From Nitrospiraceae bacterium (lineage in GTDB: Bacteria; Nitrospirota; Nitrospiria; Nitrospirales; UBA8639), in NCBI GenBank assembly GCA_003523945.1, contig DOFS01000190.1, forward strand, positions 1 to 5,557: 5,557 nucleotides of DNA, given 5' to 3'. Position 1 is the stretch's first letter. Every line of letters begins with the position of its first letter. The notes beneath the pieces are model-generated. The model was not told where the DNA came from. It saw only the letters and a list, made by a program, of their open reading frames with translations, and did not search any database. Below are positions 1 through 5,462 of this stretch, one piece after another. The position numbers and the translations under genes were made by a program.

Positions 1-1
1 G

Positions 2-1336
2 GTCGTTCCTCAGGCCGTTGCGGCGGTGGAGAAGGCCTTAACGCTGAAAGATCAGGTCACGGAAAAAGAACGTGCGCTTATTCAAGCATTAGCGACGCGC
101 TATTCCAAAGAGGTGATGAACGATCGGTCGCCACTCGATATGGCCTATGCCGAGGCGATGCGGGCAGTGGCCCGGCAGTTTCCGGACGACCCGACCATTG
201 GTGCCCTCTTGGCTGAAGCGCTCATGGACCTGCATCCTTGGGATTTTTGGAGCAAAGAGGGAGAGCCGAAACCCTGGACCCCGGAAATTGTCTCGACGCT
301 GGAGACGGTGTTAGACCAATCCGCCAGTCATCCGTTGGCCAATCATCTCTATATTCATATCATGGAAGCCTCGCCGAATCCCGAGAAGGCTTTACCCAGT
401 GCTGAACGTTTACCCGCCCTGGTCCCTGGCTCAGGTCATCTTGTGCATATGCCCGCCCATATCTATATCCGTATCGGACGGTATCGGGATGCCGTGTTGG
501 CCAATCAACAGGCTGTCAAAGTGGATGAGCACTATTTGAACCATGCTCACGAGGAAAGTCTGTATACCGCGGCCTATGTTCCGCACAATTCACATTTTTT
601 GTGGGCGGCGGCGATTAAACTCGGGCAACAGCAGCTGGCCATGCAGGCGGCTTTGGACACGGCCGCGACCGTCAAACCGGAAATGATGCGCGCTCCCGGC
701 ATCGCGGGCACCATTCAACATTTTTGGACTATTCCCCTCTATACCAAAATTGCTTTCGGGCAATGGTCGAACATTCTTGCGGAGCCCGCTCCTCCGGTGG
801 ATTTACTGTATCCCACGGCGATCTGGCATTACGCCCGTGGACTAGCGTTGGTACGTCAAGGAAAACTGGATCCTGCCCAACAGGAATTCACACAACTTGC
901 CAGGATTGCCCGGGACCCTGCCGTGGCCAAGCTGACCATTCTTGATCTCAATAGCATCGGCGTTATTCTGAATATAGCCGAGGCGGTGCTGGCAGGAGAA
1001 TTGGCGGCCGCGCATGGCGATTATGAGACCGCTGTGCGTCATTTGCAGCATGCGGTTGAACTTGAAGATGGATTGAATTACACGGAACCGAAGGATTGGT
1101 ATCTTCCATCCCGCCAGGTGTTGGGTGCGGTGCTCCTTGAAGCTGAACAGGCCATGGAGGCCGAGCGCGTATTTCGAGAAGATCTCCAGGATCATCCCCA
1201 AAACGGGTGGGCGCTTTTCGGGTTGAACCAGAGTTTGCGGGCGCAGGGTAAAACCGATGAGGCTGAAAGCGTCCATCAATCGTTCCGGCAGGTATGGAGG
1301 GACGCCGATGTGACGTTGACGACGGCCAGGTTTTAA
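2..1336 (+). CDS. Tetratricopeptide-repeat protein, 5'-truncated by the window edge
   Basis: The reading frame is open from the first full codon at position 2, so the true start lies outside the window. An internal GTG at 26 could pass for a start, but the upstream codons (VVPQAVAAVEKALTL) read as a continuing helical repeat. About 444 residues are visible. The family signature is clear around nucleotides 326-520: a 'HPLANHLYIHIMEAS' block, then 'GHLVHMPAHIYIRIGRYRDAV', which is a His-rich TPR-like segment found in a family of large bacterial TPR proteins of unknown role. The C-terminal third has further helix-turn-helix repeats (AAAHGDYETAVRHLQHAVELE; a final 'NGWALFGLNQSLRAQGKTDEA'). TPR arrays normally bind other proteins or peptides. 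The several histidines might bind a ligand or metal, but that is inference. No membrane segment is visible in this part, and a signal peptide could lie upstream of the window. Family call firm, function unknown. Confidence 0.88.
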   Translation, partial: VVPQAVAAVEKALTLKDQVTEKERALIQALATRYSKEVMNDRSPLDMAYAEAMRAVARQFPDDPTIGALLAEALMDLHPWDFWSKEGEPKPWTPEIVSTLETVLDQSASHPLANHLYIHIMEASPNPEKALPSAERLPALVPGSGHLVHMPAHIYIRIGRYRDAVLANQQAVKVDEHYLNHAHEESLYTAAYVPHNSHFLWAAAIKLGQQQLAMQAALDTAATVKPEMMRAPGIAGTIQHFWTIPLYTKIAFGQWSNILAEPAPPVDLLYPTAIWHYARGLALVRQGKLDPAQQEFTQLARIARDPAVAKLTILDLNSIGVILNIAEAVLAGELAAAHGDYETAVRHLQHAVELEDGLNYTEPKDWYLPSRQVLGAVLLEAEQAMEAERVFREDLQDHPQNGWALFGLNQSLRAQGKTDEAESVHQSFRQVWRDADVTLTTARF

Positions 1337-1388
1337 AGCCTTCCGATGAAACAGAGTGTTCATCGCATCTGGACTGTTTGGCCGTTTC

Positions 1389-1409
1389 CGGGGAGTCGCA
1401 GGCTTCCCG
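1389..1409 (+). terminator. Hairpin downstream of the TPR gene, possible transcript end
   Basis: A 7-bp stem (1389-1395 with 1403-1409, one G-U wobble) encloses a 7-base loop. It begins 52 bases after the stop codon of the TPR gene. No T-run follows directly, so it is not a textbook intrinsic terminator. It could stabilise a 3' end or mark a factor-dependent stop. Confidence 0.3.
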
Positions 1410-1533
1410 TCATGAGCCATTTCGCTTTTGAATAGTCCCAAATTTTTGCGTAGGGATTCCAGCTCCCCTCATGCGGATCAACAGGCCTAAACTTTTGTAT
1501 TCAATGGCTGGGTTTAGCGTGTGTGTCATCCGT

Positions 1534-1564
1534 CCTGATTGGGTTCTCCTTGAACCCGGACAGG
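1534..1564. repeat. Compact hairpin in the intergenic region
   Basis: The inner stem is GGGTTC/GAACCC (1541-1546 with 1552-1557) around a 5-base loop. It is extended outward by two G-U pairs, one mismatch and CCTG/CAGG (1534-1537 with 1561-1564). No T-run follows. The symmetry is clear in the sequence; its function is unknown. Confidence 0.5.
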
Positions 1565-1650
1565 CTCGCTGGCACCAGTCTTTCGGTACTCCCTCCCGGC
1601 CTAAAGAAATCCTATTGAGTGGGAGCCTCGTTTCTTTCTTCTTGCAGGAT

Positions 1651-1679
1651 GGGGTCTGAGTCGTAATGGCTCAGGCCCC
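1651..1679. terminator. Strong GC-rich hairpin, possible terminator without a T-tract
   Basis: A 10-bp stem (1651-1660 with 1670-1679, one G-U wobble) closes a 9-base loop. It is stable enough to act as a terminator or insulator ahead of the LuxR-type gene, but no T-run follows on either strand, so the terminator call is tentative. Confidence 0.35.
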
Positions 1680-1758
1680 CGATGTGATTTGTCACTCTCC
1701 TTTCTGCAGTATTTCGGAAATTTCCTTCATCATCCCCCTCTGTTGATTTAAGTTTCTC

Positions 1759-1789
1759 TTGTCACAATCCGACAACGGTTCCATATGAT
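1759..1789 (+). promoter_or_regulatory. Possible promoter and operator dyad upstream of the LuxR-type gene
   Basis: TTGTCA at 1759-1764 (5 of 6 matches to a -35 box) and TATGAT at 1784-1789 (5 of 6 to a -10 box) are separated by 19 bases, longer than the ideal 17. A dyad TTGTC-N7-GACAA (1759-1775) overlaps the -35 box and could be a repressor or autoregulator site. The long spacer makes this a weak prediction. Confidence 0.3.
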
Positions 1790-1942
1790 CTATGAGAGCT
1801 TTGTGCAGTGTATTCATGCTAGCCCTTGCAAGATGAGACCACAACCATTCAATAGCCCACCTGATCCACGGAGAATGCCATGAGTCGCCGATCCATTGGT
1901 ATTCCATGTACCACGATGCCCTCTACGACGCAGGGAGGAGGA

Positions 1943-2521
1943 ATGTCACGGGTACAAGAGATTGCCGACCGGCGTTCGATTCCCGGGGTGTTGTTGTTCT
2001 CGGGATCCGGAGATGTGTTGTTTATGAATTCCGAAGCCGACGTGCTGATCCGTCAGATGAAGGCCGACCCGGAAGGTGCCGAAGGGACAGGTGAATTACC
2101 GGCTGTGGTTTTGGAATTATGTGGGTCTCTTCGGACATTATTGAACAATCCCGAAAACCAGATGCCCGAAGGGCAGCACGAGTTGCGAAGGGTGACGGGG
2201 GATGTGAATGCGCCGGTGTTACTACGCGGCTTTCCATTAGCAGCCCCTATAGAGAAAGATGAGGCCAGTATGCTCATCATTATGGAAAAAATCGGTCGTG
2301 AACGACGGGCGGTGACCGATCAGGCCAAGGAGCAGTATCGTTTAACAGGACGTGAAGTAGAAATTGTCAAATATATTAGTGAAGGTTGGACGAATAAGGA
2401 AATCGCCCGACATCTCAAAATCAGTGAGCACACCGTGAAAGAACATGTCCGGCATCTTTTGAAAAAAACGAAGACGACCACTCGAACGGGCATCCTCGCC
2501 AAAATCTTCCAGAATACTTAG
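1943..2521 (+). CDS. Orphan LuxR-family transcriptional regulator with PAS-like N-terminus
   Basis: The protein has 192 residues from the ATG at 1943. The C-terminal part (about residues 130-190) is a GerE/LuxR DNA-binding domain: LTGREVEIV, then TNKEIARHLKIS and the recognition helix EHTVKEHVRHLLKK. The N-terminal part (about 12-110) starts 'SIPGVLLFSGSGDVLFMNSEA', which resembles a PAS or sensor fold. There is no receiver domain, so it is not a standard response regulator, and the signal is unknown. Two starts are possible. ATG 1943 follows a GGGAGGAGGA purine stretch with slightly tight spacing and begins where I recall relatives beginning. ATG 1880 has GGAGA five bases upstream and would add 21 residues of low-complexity look. 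It lies on the same strand as the sigma factor downstream but is about 240 bases away, so it is probably a separate transcript. Likely a DNA-binding activator or repressor in the cytoplasm; target genes unknown. Confidence 0.85.
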   Translation: MSRVQEIADRRSIPGVLLFSGSGDVLFMNSEADVLIRQMKADPEGAEGTGELPAVVLELCGSLRTLLNNPENQMPEGQHELRRVTGDVNAPVLLRGFPLAAPIEKDEASMLIIMEKIGRERRAVTDQAKEQYRLTGREVEIVKYISEGWTNKEIARHLKISEHTVKEHVRHLLKKTKTTTRTGILAKIFQNT

Positions 2522-2644
2522 CGTAACCGGTTTTTGGGGTTTGTCCTCCCTTTTCTTTTAATCTAGACTCAGAGCGCTCCTCTTTCCCTCGAATAGAGGC
2601 TGCAGGTATTTTCTTTTCGTGATCCATCATCTTGTCTGTTAGAA

Positions 2645-2672
2645 AGGACCTGCATTGATTATAGATGGTCCT
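2645..2672. repeat. Inverted repeat AGGACC/GGTCCT upstream of the sigma gene
   Basis: A perfect 6-bp dyad (2645-2650 with 2667-2672) has a 16-base AT-rich centre. It lies just upstream of the predicted sigma-gene promoter and could be a regulator binding site. Six-base arms alone can also occur by chance. Confidence 0.3.
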
Positions 2673-2680
2673 GTTTACTA

Positions 2681-2705
2681 AGCTCTTGATTGTCATCGTA
2701 GAGCT
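2681..2705. promoter_or_regulatory. Operator-like dyad over the -35 region of the sigma promoter
   Basis: A perfect 6-bp inverted repeat, AGCTCT (2681-2686) and AGAGCT (2700-2705), is separated by 13 bases. The centre-to-centre distance is about 19 bases, close to two helical turns, as expected for a dimeric regulator. It covers the predicted -35 box, a typical repressor position. No regulator can be named from sequence alone. Confidence 0.35.
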
Positions 2706-2714
2706 GAGGATAAT
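2686..2714 (+). promoter_or_regulatory. Predicted sigma-70-type promoter for the sigma/anti-sigma operon
   Basis: TTGATT at 2686-2691 (4 of 6 to the -35 consensus) and GATAAT at 2709-2714 (5 of 6 to the -10 consensus) are separated by exactly 17 bases. Transcription would start near 2721, giving a leader of about 38-60 bases. The site suggests the operon is read by the housekeeping polymerase rather than only by its own product. A dyad at 2681-2705 overlaps the -35 box and spacer. Confidence 0.5.
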
Positions 2715-2747
2715 CCCTTAGCCCGTGTTCCTGAAATTTCCTCTACC

Positions 2748-2753
2748 AGGGGT
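2748..2753 (+). promoter_or_regulatory. Shine-Dalgarno-like AGGGGT that may serve an ATT start at 2759
   Basis: AGGGGT matches the GAGGT core with one G-U wobble. It sits five bases before an ATT codon (2759-2761) that is in frame with the sigma factor. The only other usable start, TTG 2780, has no purine-rich stretch at the right distance (upstream is CCCTCTCCACTCAC). This site therefore bears on the choice of start. Confidence 0.35.
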
Positions 2754-2779
2754 TAGTCATTTCTCCCTCTCCACTCACT

Positions 2780-3430
2780 TTGCAGGATACGCTCAATCTT
2801 GATGAACCCGGGCTTGTCCAGGCTCTTCAGGCCGGCGATGAACGGGTGTTTGCGGCCGTGATGGATTGGTATTCAGGTTCCCTTATCCGGTTAGCCATGT
2901 CTTTTGTGCCCAGCCGGGCTGTGGCCGAAGAAGTGGTCCAGGAAACCTGGCTGGGGGTGTTTGAGGGGATCCATCGGTTTGAGAGCCGATCCTCTTTCAA
3001 AACCTGGCTCTTTCGGATTTTGACCAATCGAGCAAAAACACGTGGGCTTCGGGAAAGCCGCTATCAGCCGTTTGGATTGACTGCCTCCTCGGGTGATACA
3101 GATGAAGGCCTTTCCTTAGAAGATTCCTTGTTTGTGACGGAAGGCTCTGGAAGGGGGCATTGGAAAGATCCACCGGATGCCTGGGAGCCTGATACGCCGG
3201 AACGGGTGCTACTGTCGAAGGAATGTCGAGCCGCTATTGAGCAGGCTATTGAACGGTTGCCTCCTATCCAGCGGCAGGTCATTACTTTGCGTGATATTGA
3301 AGGTGTTGGCTCAGAGGAAGTCTGTAACATCCTTGAGATTAGCGAGACCAACCAACGGGTGCTCTTACACCGAGCGCGTACCAAGGTGCGTCGAGAACTC
3401 AATCCCTATGTTCAGGGGGATACCAGGTAA
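2780..3430 (+). CDS. ECF-type RNA polymerase sigma factor (sigma-70 family)
   Basis: The protein has 216 residues if it starts at TTG 2780, or 223 if at ATT 2759, which has the better ribosome binding site. The frame is closed upstream by TGA at 2732, and no ATG or GTG lies between. Region 2 spans about residues 20-88 ('AEEVVQETWLGVFEGIHRFE', then 'SSFKTWLFRILTNRAKTRG'), which binds core polymerase and the -10 element. Region 4 spans about 150-205 ('LPPIQRQVITLRDIEGV', 'SEEVCNILEISETNQRVLLHRAR'), the -35-binding helix-turn-helix. Regions 1 and 3 are absent, as usual for ECF factors. The linker (about 89-145) is long and carries a 'GHWKDPPDAWEPDTPE' patch that I associate with one ECF subset. 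Five bases separate its stop from the anti-sigma gene, so the two are almost certainly co-transcribed and probably bind each other. Family call very firm; regulon unknown. Confidence 0.95.
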   Translation: MQDTLNLDEPGLVQALQAGDERVFAAVMDWYSGSLIRLAMSFVPSRAVAEEVVQETWLGVFEGIHRFESRSSFKTWLFRILTNRAKTRGLRESRYQPFGLTASSGDTDEGLSLEDSLFVTEGSGRGHWKDPPDAWEPDTPERVLLSKECRAAIEQAIERLPPIQRQVITLRDIEGVGSEEVCNILEISETNQRVLLHRARTKVRRELNPYVQGDTR

Positions 3431-3435
3431 CGATT

Positions 3436-3747
3436 ATGGATACCAATTTGAAGCACAAACTGATGCGATATATGGCGGGAAATTTTTCCTGCCAGGAAAT
3501 CGCTCAACTCATCACGGATTACCTGGATGGGTCGCTGACTCTGAGTGAGCGGGTTCGATTTCAATTACATTTGGGCCTGTGTTTTGCCTGCCGCAATTAT
3601 TTGGGACAAATGAAATACACCATTGCGACCCTGCGCCAATTGCCTCCTGAGCCCGTTCCCCAACAGGTGAAGGAGGAACTGCTTGAACGGTTTCGGACCT
3701 GGAAACAGCGCCATCCTCAACCTTCCGTGAAATCTGAAACCGAGTAG
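3436..3747 (+). CDS. Soluble zinc-finger anti-sigma factor (zf-HC2/ZAS type)
   Basis: The protein has 103 residues from ATG 3436. The zinc-binding anti-sigma motif is visible as C19, H45, C49 and C52 (C-x25-HxxxCxxC: 'FSCQEI' and 'HLGLCFACRNY'). The helix 'ITDYLDGSLTLSERVRFQLHL' between them is typical of zf-HC2 domains. There is no hydrophobic membrane segment, so the protein should be cytoplasmic, unlike anti-sigmas that span the membrane. It is expected to hold the sigma factor encoded just upstream in an inactive complex. A zinc-cysteine cluster in a soluble anti-sigma often senses thiol oxidation, which is inference here. The C-terminal tail (from about 65) is proline- and charge-rich. 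Later in-frame ATGs at 3463 and 3472 would keep all four metal ligands. An AGG (3425-3427), overlapping the end of the sigma gene, is a weak ribosome binding site, so translational coupling is likely. Confidence 0.9.
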   Translation: MDTNLKHKLMRYMAGNFSCQEIAQLITDYLDGSLTLSERVRFQLHLGLCFACRNYLGQMKYTIATLRQLPPEPVPQQVKEELLERFRTWKQRHPQPSVKSETE

Positions 3748-3880
3748 TCTGCGCGAGTGACAGTCGGTGCGATGCCCCTTCTCTCTTTTCACCCAACCTG
3801 ATGCCCAAGGCTTATGGAGTGTTCCAACCCGTCTTGTTCATCAGAGCCCTTTTGTCCTTTTTGCAGTCAAGGAGAAAATC

Positions 3881-4459
3881 ATGGCTTTAAAAGTTTCAAC
3901 GATGCTTCCGCTGGAAACGCTCTTGCCTCATTTTGAACTGCCGGATGTTCGCACAGGGCAAATAGTTTCCCCTGAAAGTTTTGTCGGCAAACAGGCGGTT
4001 CTGGTGATGTGTATTTGTCGTCATTGCCCCTATGTGGTTCATGTGCAGGAGGAATTGGCGAAACTCGGACGGGATTATCAAGAGAAAAATGTTGGAATTG
4101 TGGCGATCAGTAGTAATGACGTGAAAAATTACCCTCAGGATTCCCCCGCAAGACTGAAGGAAATGGCGAGGGATTTAGGCTTCCGATTTCCTTATTGTTA
4201 TGACGAATCTCAGGAGGTGGCAAAGGCTTTGACGGCGGCTTGTACGCCGGATTTCTTTGTGTTTAATGAGGAACGAAAACTGGTGTATCGGGGGCAATTG
4301 GATGATAGCCGACCGGGAAACGGGAAACCCGTCACCGGACGGGATTTACGAACGGCCTTAGATGCTGTGCTGGGTGGGAAACCTGTCCCAGGGGTGCAAA
4401 AGCCCAGCGCGGGCTGCAATATCAAATGGAAGACCGGGAATGAGCCGGCCTATTGGTAA
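3881..4459 (+). CDS. Thioredoxin-family / AhpC-TSA-like thiol protein
   Basis: The protein has 192 residues from ATG 3881. That start is chosen because AAGGAG (3869-3874) sits six bases upstream; the open frame runs back to a GTG at 3767, but the extra 38 residues look non-coding. The fold reads as peroxiredoxin/thioredoxin-like: 'PHFELPDVRTGQ', a beta strand 'AVLVMCIC', then the candidate active site C46-R-H-C49-P-Y. Relatives that I recall carry CNHCPF/Y here. 'VAISSNDVKNYPQDS' and 'ACTPDFFVF' (with the likely cis-proline after Thr) follow, then the family-specific 'YRGQLDDSRPGNGKPVTG' and a C-terminal 'GCNIKW' that adds a third conserved cysteine. No signal peptide is seen, so it is cytoplasmic. 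Likely a thiol-disulfide oxidoreductase or peroxidase-like enzyme; substrate not known. It lies 133 bases after the anti-sigma gene on the same strand and may or may not share its transcript. Confidence 0.9.
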   Translation: MALKVSTMLPLETLLPHFELPDVRTGQIVSPESFVGKQAVLVMCICRHCPYVVHVQEELAKLGRDYQEKNVGIVAISSNDVKNYPQDSPARLKEMARDLGFRFPYCYDESQEVAKALTAACTPDFFVFNEERKLVYRGQLDDSRPGNGKPVTGRDLRTALDAVLGGKPVPGVQKPSAGCNIKWKTGNEPAYW

Positions 4460-4472
4460 TCAAACTGTGAGG

Positions 4473-4514
4473 AAGAAACGTTGGTGCGGGAGAAGTGAAA
4501 CGAAACGTTTTTTT
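4473..4514 (+). terminator. Possible terminator after the thioredoxin-family gene
   Basis: The 4473-4482 arm can pair with 4504-4513 (10 bp, AT-rich, one G-U) around a 21-base loop. Alternatively a small AAACG/CGTTT hairpin (4498-4510) precedes the T-run ending at 4514. The position 14-55 bases after the stop and the T7 run fit an intrinsic terminator, but both stems are weak. Confidence 0.4.
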
Positions 4515-4516
4515 AT

Positions 4517-4553
4517 GTGAGTTGATTCAAGAAGTTTTTTCCTTCAGCCTCAC
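4517..4553. terminator. Imperfect inverted repeat between the two convergent genes
   Basis: GTGAG (4517-4521) pairs with CTCAC (4549-4553), and inside it GAAG (4531-4534) pairs with CTTC (4542-4545) around a T-rich loop. It lies between the converging thioredoxin-family and DUF3047 genes, where a two-way terminator is expected. The stem has large internal loops, so confidence is low. Confidence 0.25.
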
Positions 4554-4570
4554 TCGTCACCACCTATGCT

Positions 4571-5344
4571 TCATTTTTTAGCGGTTTTTTTAAACACAAT
4601 ATCTCCGAAATAGGCGATGGCGGATTCTTTGGTATTATCGGTGTCGGTCATGATCGCGACTCCTGAGATGTTTGGGGGATCTTCTCCGAATGCCTTCTTG
4701 TAATCTTCATAGATATTGCGTTCCTGAGTCACCCATTGATTCAATTTGGCACTTCCGCTTTGCGTGACGAACATGTAGACCCGATCCGTGTAGGGATTGG
4801 GGACCATTGTGCCGATAGGGCTTTTGCTTTCCCAAATATAATTGATGGCTCCAATGGGGGGGTATTGGCCATAGATCAATTTGATGGTTTCAAATTTCGC
4901 CTTTTCAAAAAATCCGACCTGGTTGCTGTCATATTGAAAGGTGATGTAGAGCCGTGCCGGATAGTCGTCTCCTGATTTTTGAGCAACATCCCCTTTCTGA
5001 AGAATATTTTCGACCTTCCATCGCCACTCAATCACCGGATATTCCTTTGGGTCGATCGTGATTTCTCGTGTCAGGCCGGAGGAGGATTGACGACTGATGG
5101 CCTTGACCACCACCTGCTGCTCGTCTTTGACCAGGTCGTATTGAGTATGTTCTGGAATTTTTTCAAAAATCAGCGGTTTCCATCCTTGCGGAAATGGTCC
5201 TCCCGGAGTGGCGAGAGAGAAGTTGCCGACGACCAGTTGGTCAGGGTCTTCTGCCATGCCGGGGGTCGAATGGGTCAGGCTCAACAGTCCTAAGATGAGT
5301 GTGAGGACACAGAAAAAGGCGGGTCGGGGTGTGGTGAGTGTCAT
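4571..5344 (-). CDS. Exported DUF3047-domain protein
   Basis: The protein has 257 residues from the ATG at 5344-5342. Residues 1-31 form a classical signal peptide: an R7-containing start, the hydrophobic core 'FFCVLTLILGLLSL', and a likely cleavage after 'GMA' at residue 31. C12 lies inside the core and does not form a lipobox. The mature part matches what I recall of DUF3047: 'GWKPLIFEKIPEHTQYDLV', 'SSSGLTREITIDPKEYPVIEWRWKV', 'KSGDDYPARLYITF', 'INYIWESKSPIG', and an acidic 'IMTDTDNTKESAIAYFGDI' near the end. The alternating hydrophobic segments suggest a beta-sandwich, periplasmic protein. Its biochemical role is unknown. It faces the thioredoxin-family gene, so it is independent of the sigma operon. 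The ribosome binding site is weak (GGAAA about 7 bases upstream). Family call firm, function open. Confidence 0.88.
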   Translation of the reverse strand: MTLTTPRPAFFCVLTLILGLLSLTHSTPGMAEDPDQLVVGNFSLATPGGPFPQGWKPLIFEKIPEHTQYDLVKDEQQVVVKAISRQSSSGLTREITIDPKEYPVIEWRWKVENILQKGDVAQKSGDDYPARLYITFQYDSNQVGFFEKAKFETIKLIYGQYPPIGAINYIWESKSPIGTMVPNPYTDRVYMFVTQSGSAKLNQWVTQERNIYEDYKKAFGEDPPNISGVAIMTDTDNTKESAIAYFGDIVFKKTAKK

Positions 5345-5395
5345 ATCTGATTTCCGAATAGGTCTGAGCGGGTTTTCAGCAATTTGTTGCCCGAC

Positions 5396-5435
5396 TCCGT
5401 TCGCCCTGAGCCTTTCACAGAGCTACCACCAACGG
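5396..5435. repeat. Possible degenerate copy of a dispersed palindromic repeat
   Basis: TCCGTTCGCCCTGAGC (5396-5411) matches one arm of a palindromic intergenic repeat that I recall from many bacterial genomes (arm followed by TTGTCGAAGGGC...). Here the centre has diverged, but the outer arms CCGTT (5397-5401) and AACGG (5431-5435) still pair. It sits just upstream of the DUF3047 gene. The link to the family rests on memory. Confidence 0.35.
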
Positions 5436-5462
5436 GTGTCACGTGATTGATGGGACAGGACA

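Larger units (their letters stand above)
1410..1758. other. Gene-poor intergenic stretch with several inverted repeats
   Basis: No open frame here has a convincing start, ribosome binding site or family resemblance. The 62-codon + strand frame at 1471-1659 reads as random sequence. The stretch holds an inverted repeat CTAAAC/GTTTAG (1487-1492 and 1512-1517), a compact hairpin at 1534-1564, a longer-range CTCCC/GGGAG pair (1590-1624 area) and a 10-bp-stem hairpin at 1651-1679. The 8-mer GGCCTAAA occurs twice (1484-1491 and 1598-1605). It could be the remains of a degraded gene, or could encode a small RNA. No known RNA family was recognised. Confidence 0.45.

Noticed and set aside
842..1441. 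199-codon open frame on the - strand
   Set aside because: It lies almost wholly opposite the TPR gene, whose family signature is clear. Its translation shows no recognisable domain.
1471..1659. 62-codon + strand open frame
   Set aside because: No ribosome binding site and no protein-like pattern; it also runs through the intergenic hairpins.
2525..2559. Terminator after the LuxR-type gene (AACC/GGTT and GGG/CCC followed by pyrimidine runs)
   Set aside because: Stems of only 3-4 bp; the T-rich tract is interrupted. Not enough to call.
1642..2788. The 9-mer TTGCAGGAT at 1642-1650 and again at 2780-2788
   Set aside because: Two copies of a 9-mer in different contexts (intergenic hairpin flank and sigma start) are more likely coincidence than a shared element.
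3767..3880. 38-residue N-terminal extension of the thioredoxin-family protein from GTG 3767
   Set aside because: The extra residues look non-coding, and AAGGAG sits exactly before ATG 3881, where the family begins.
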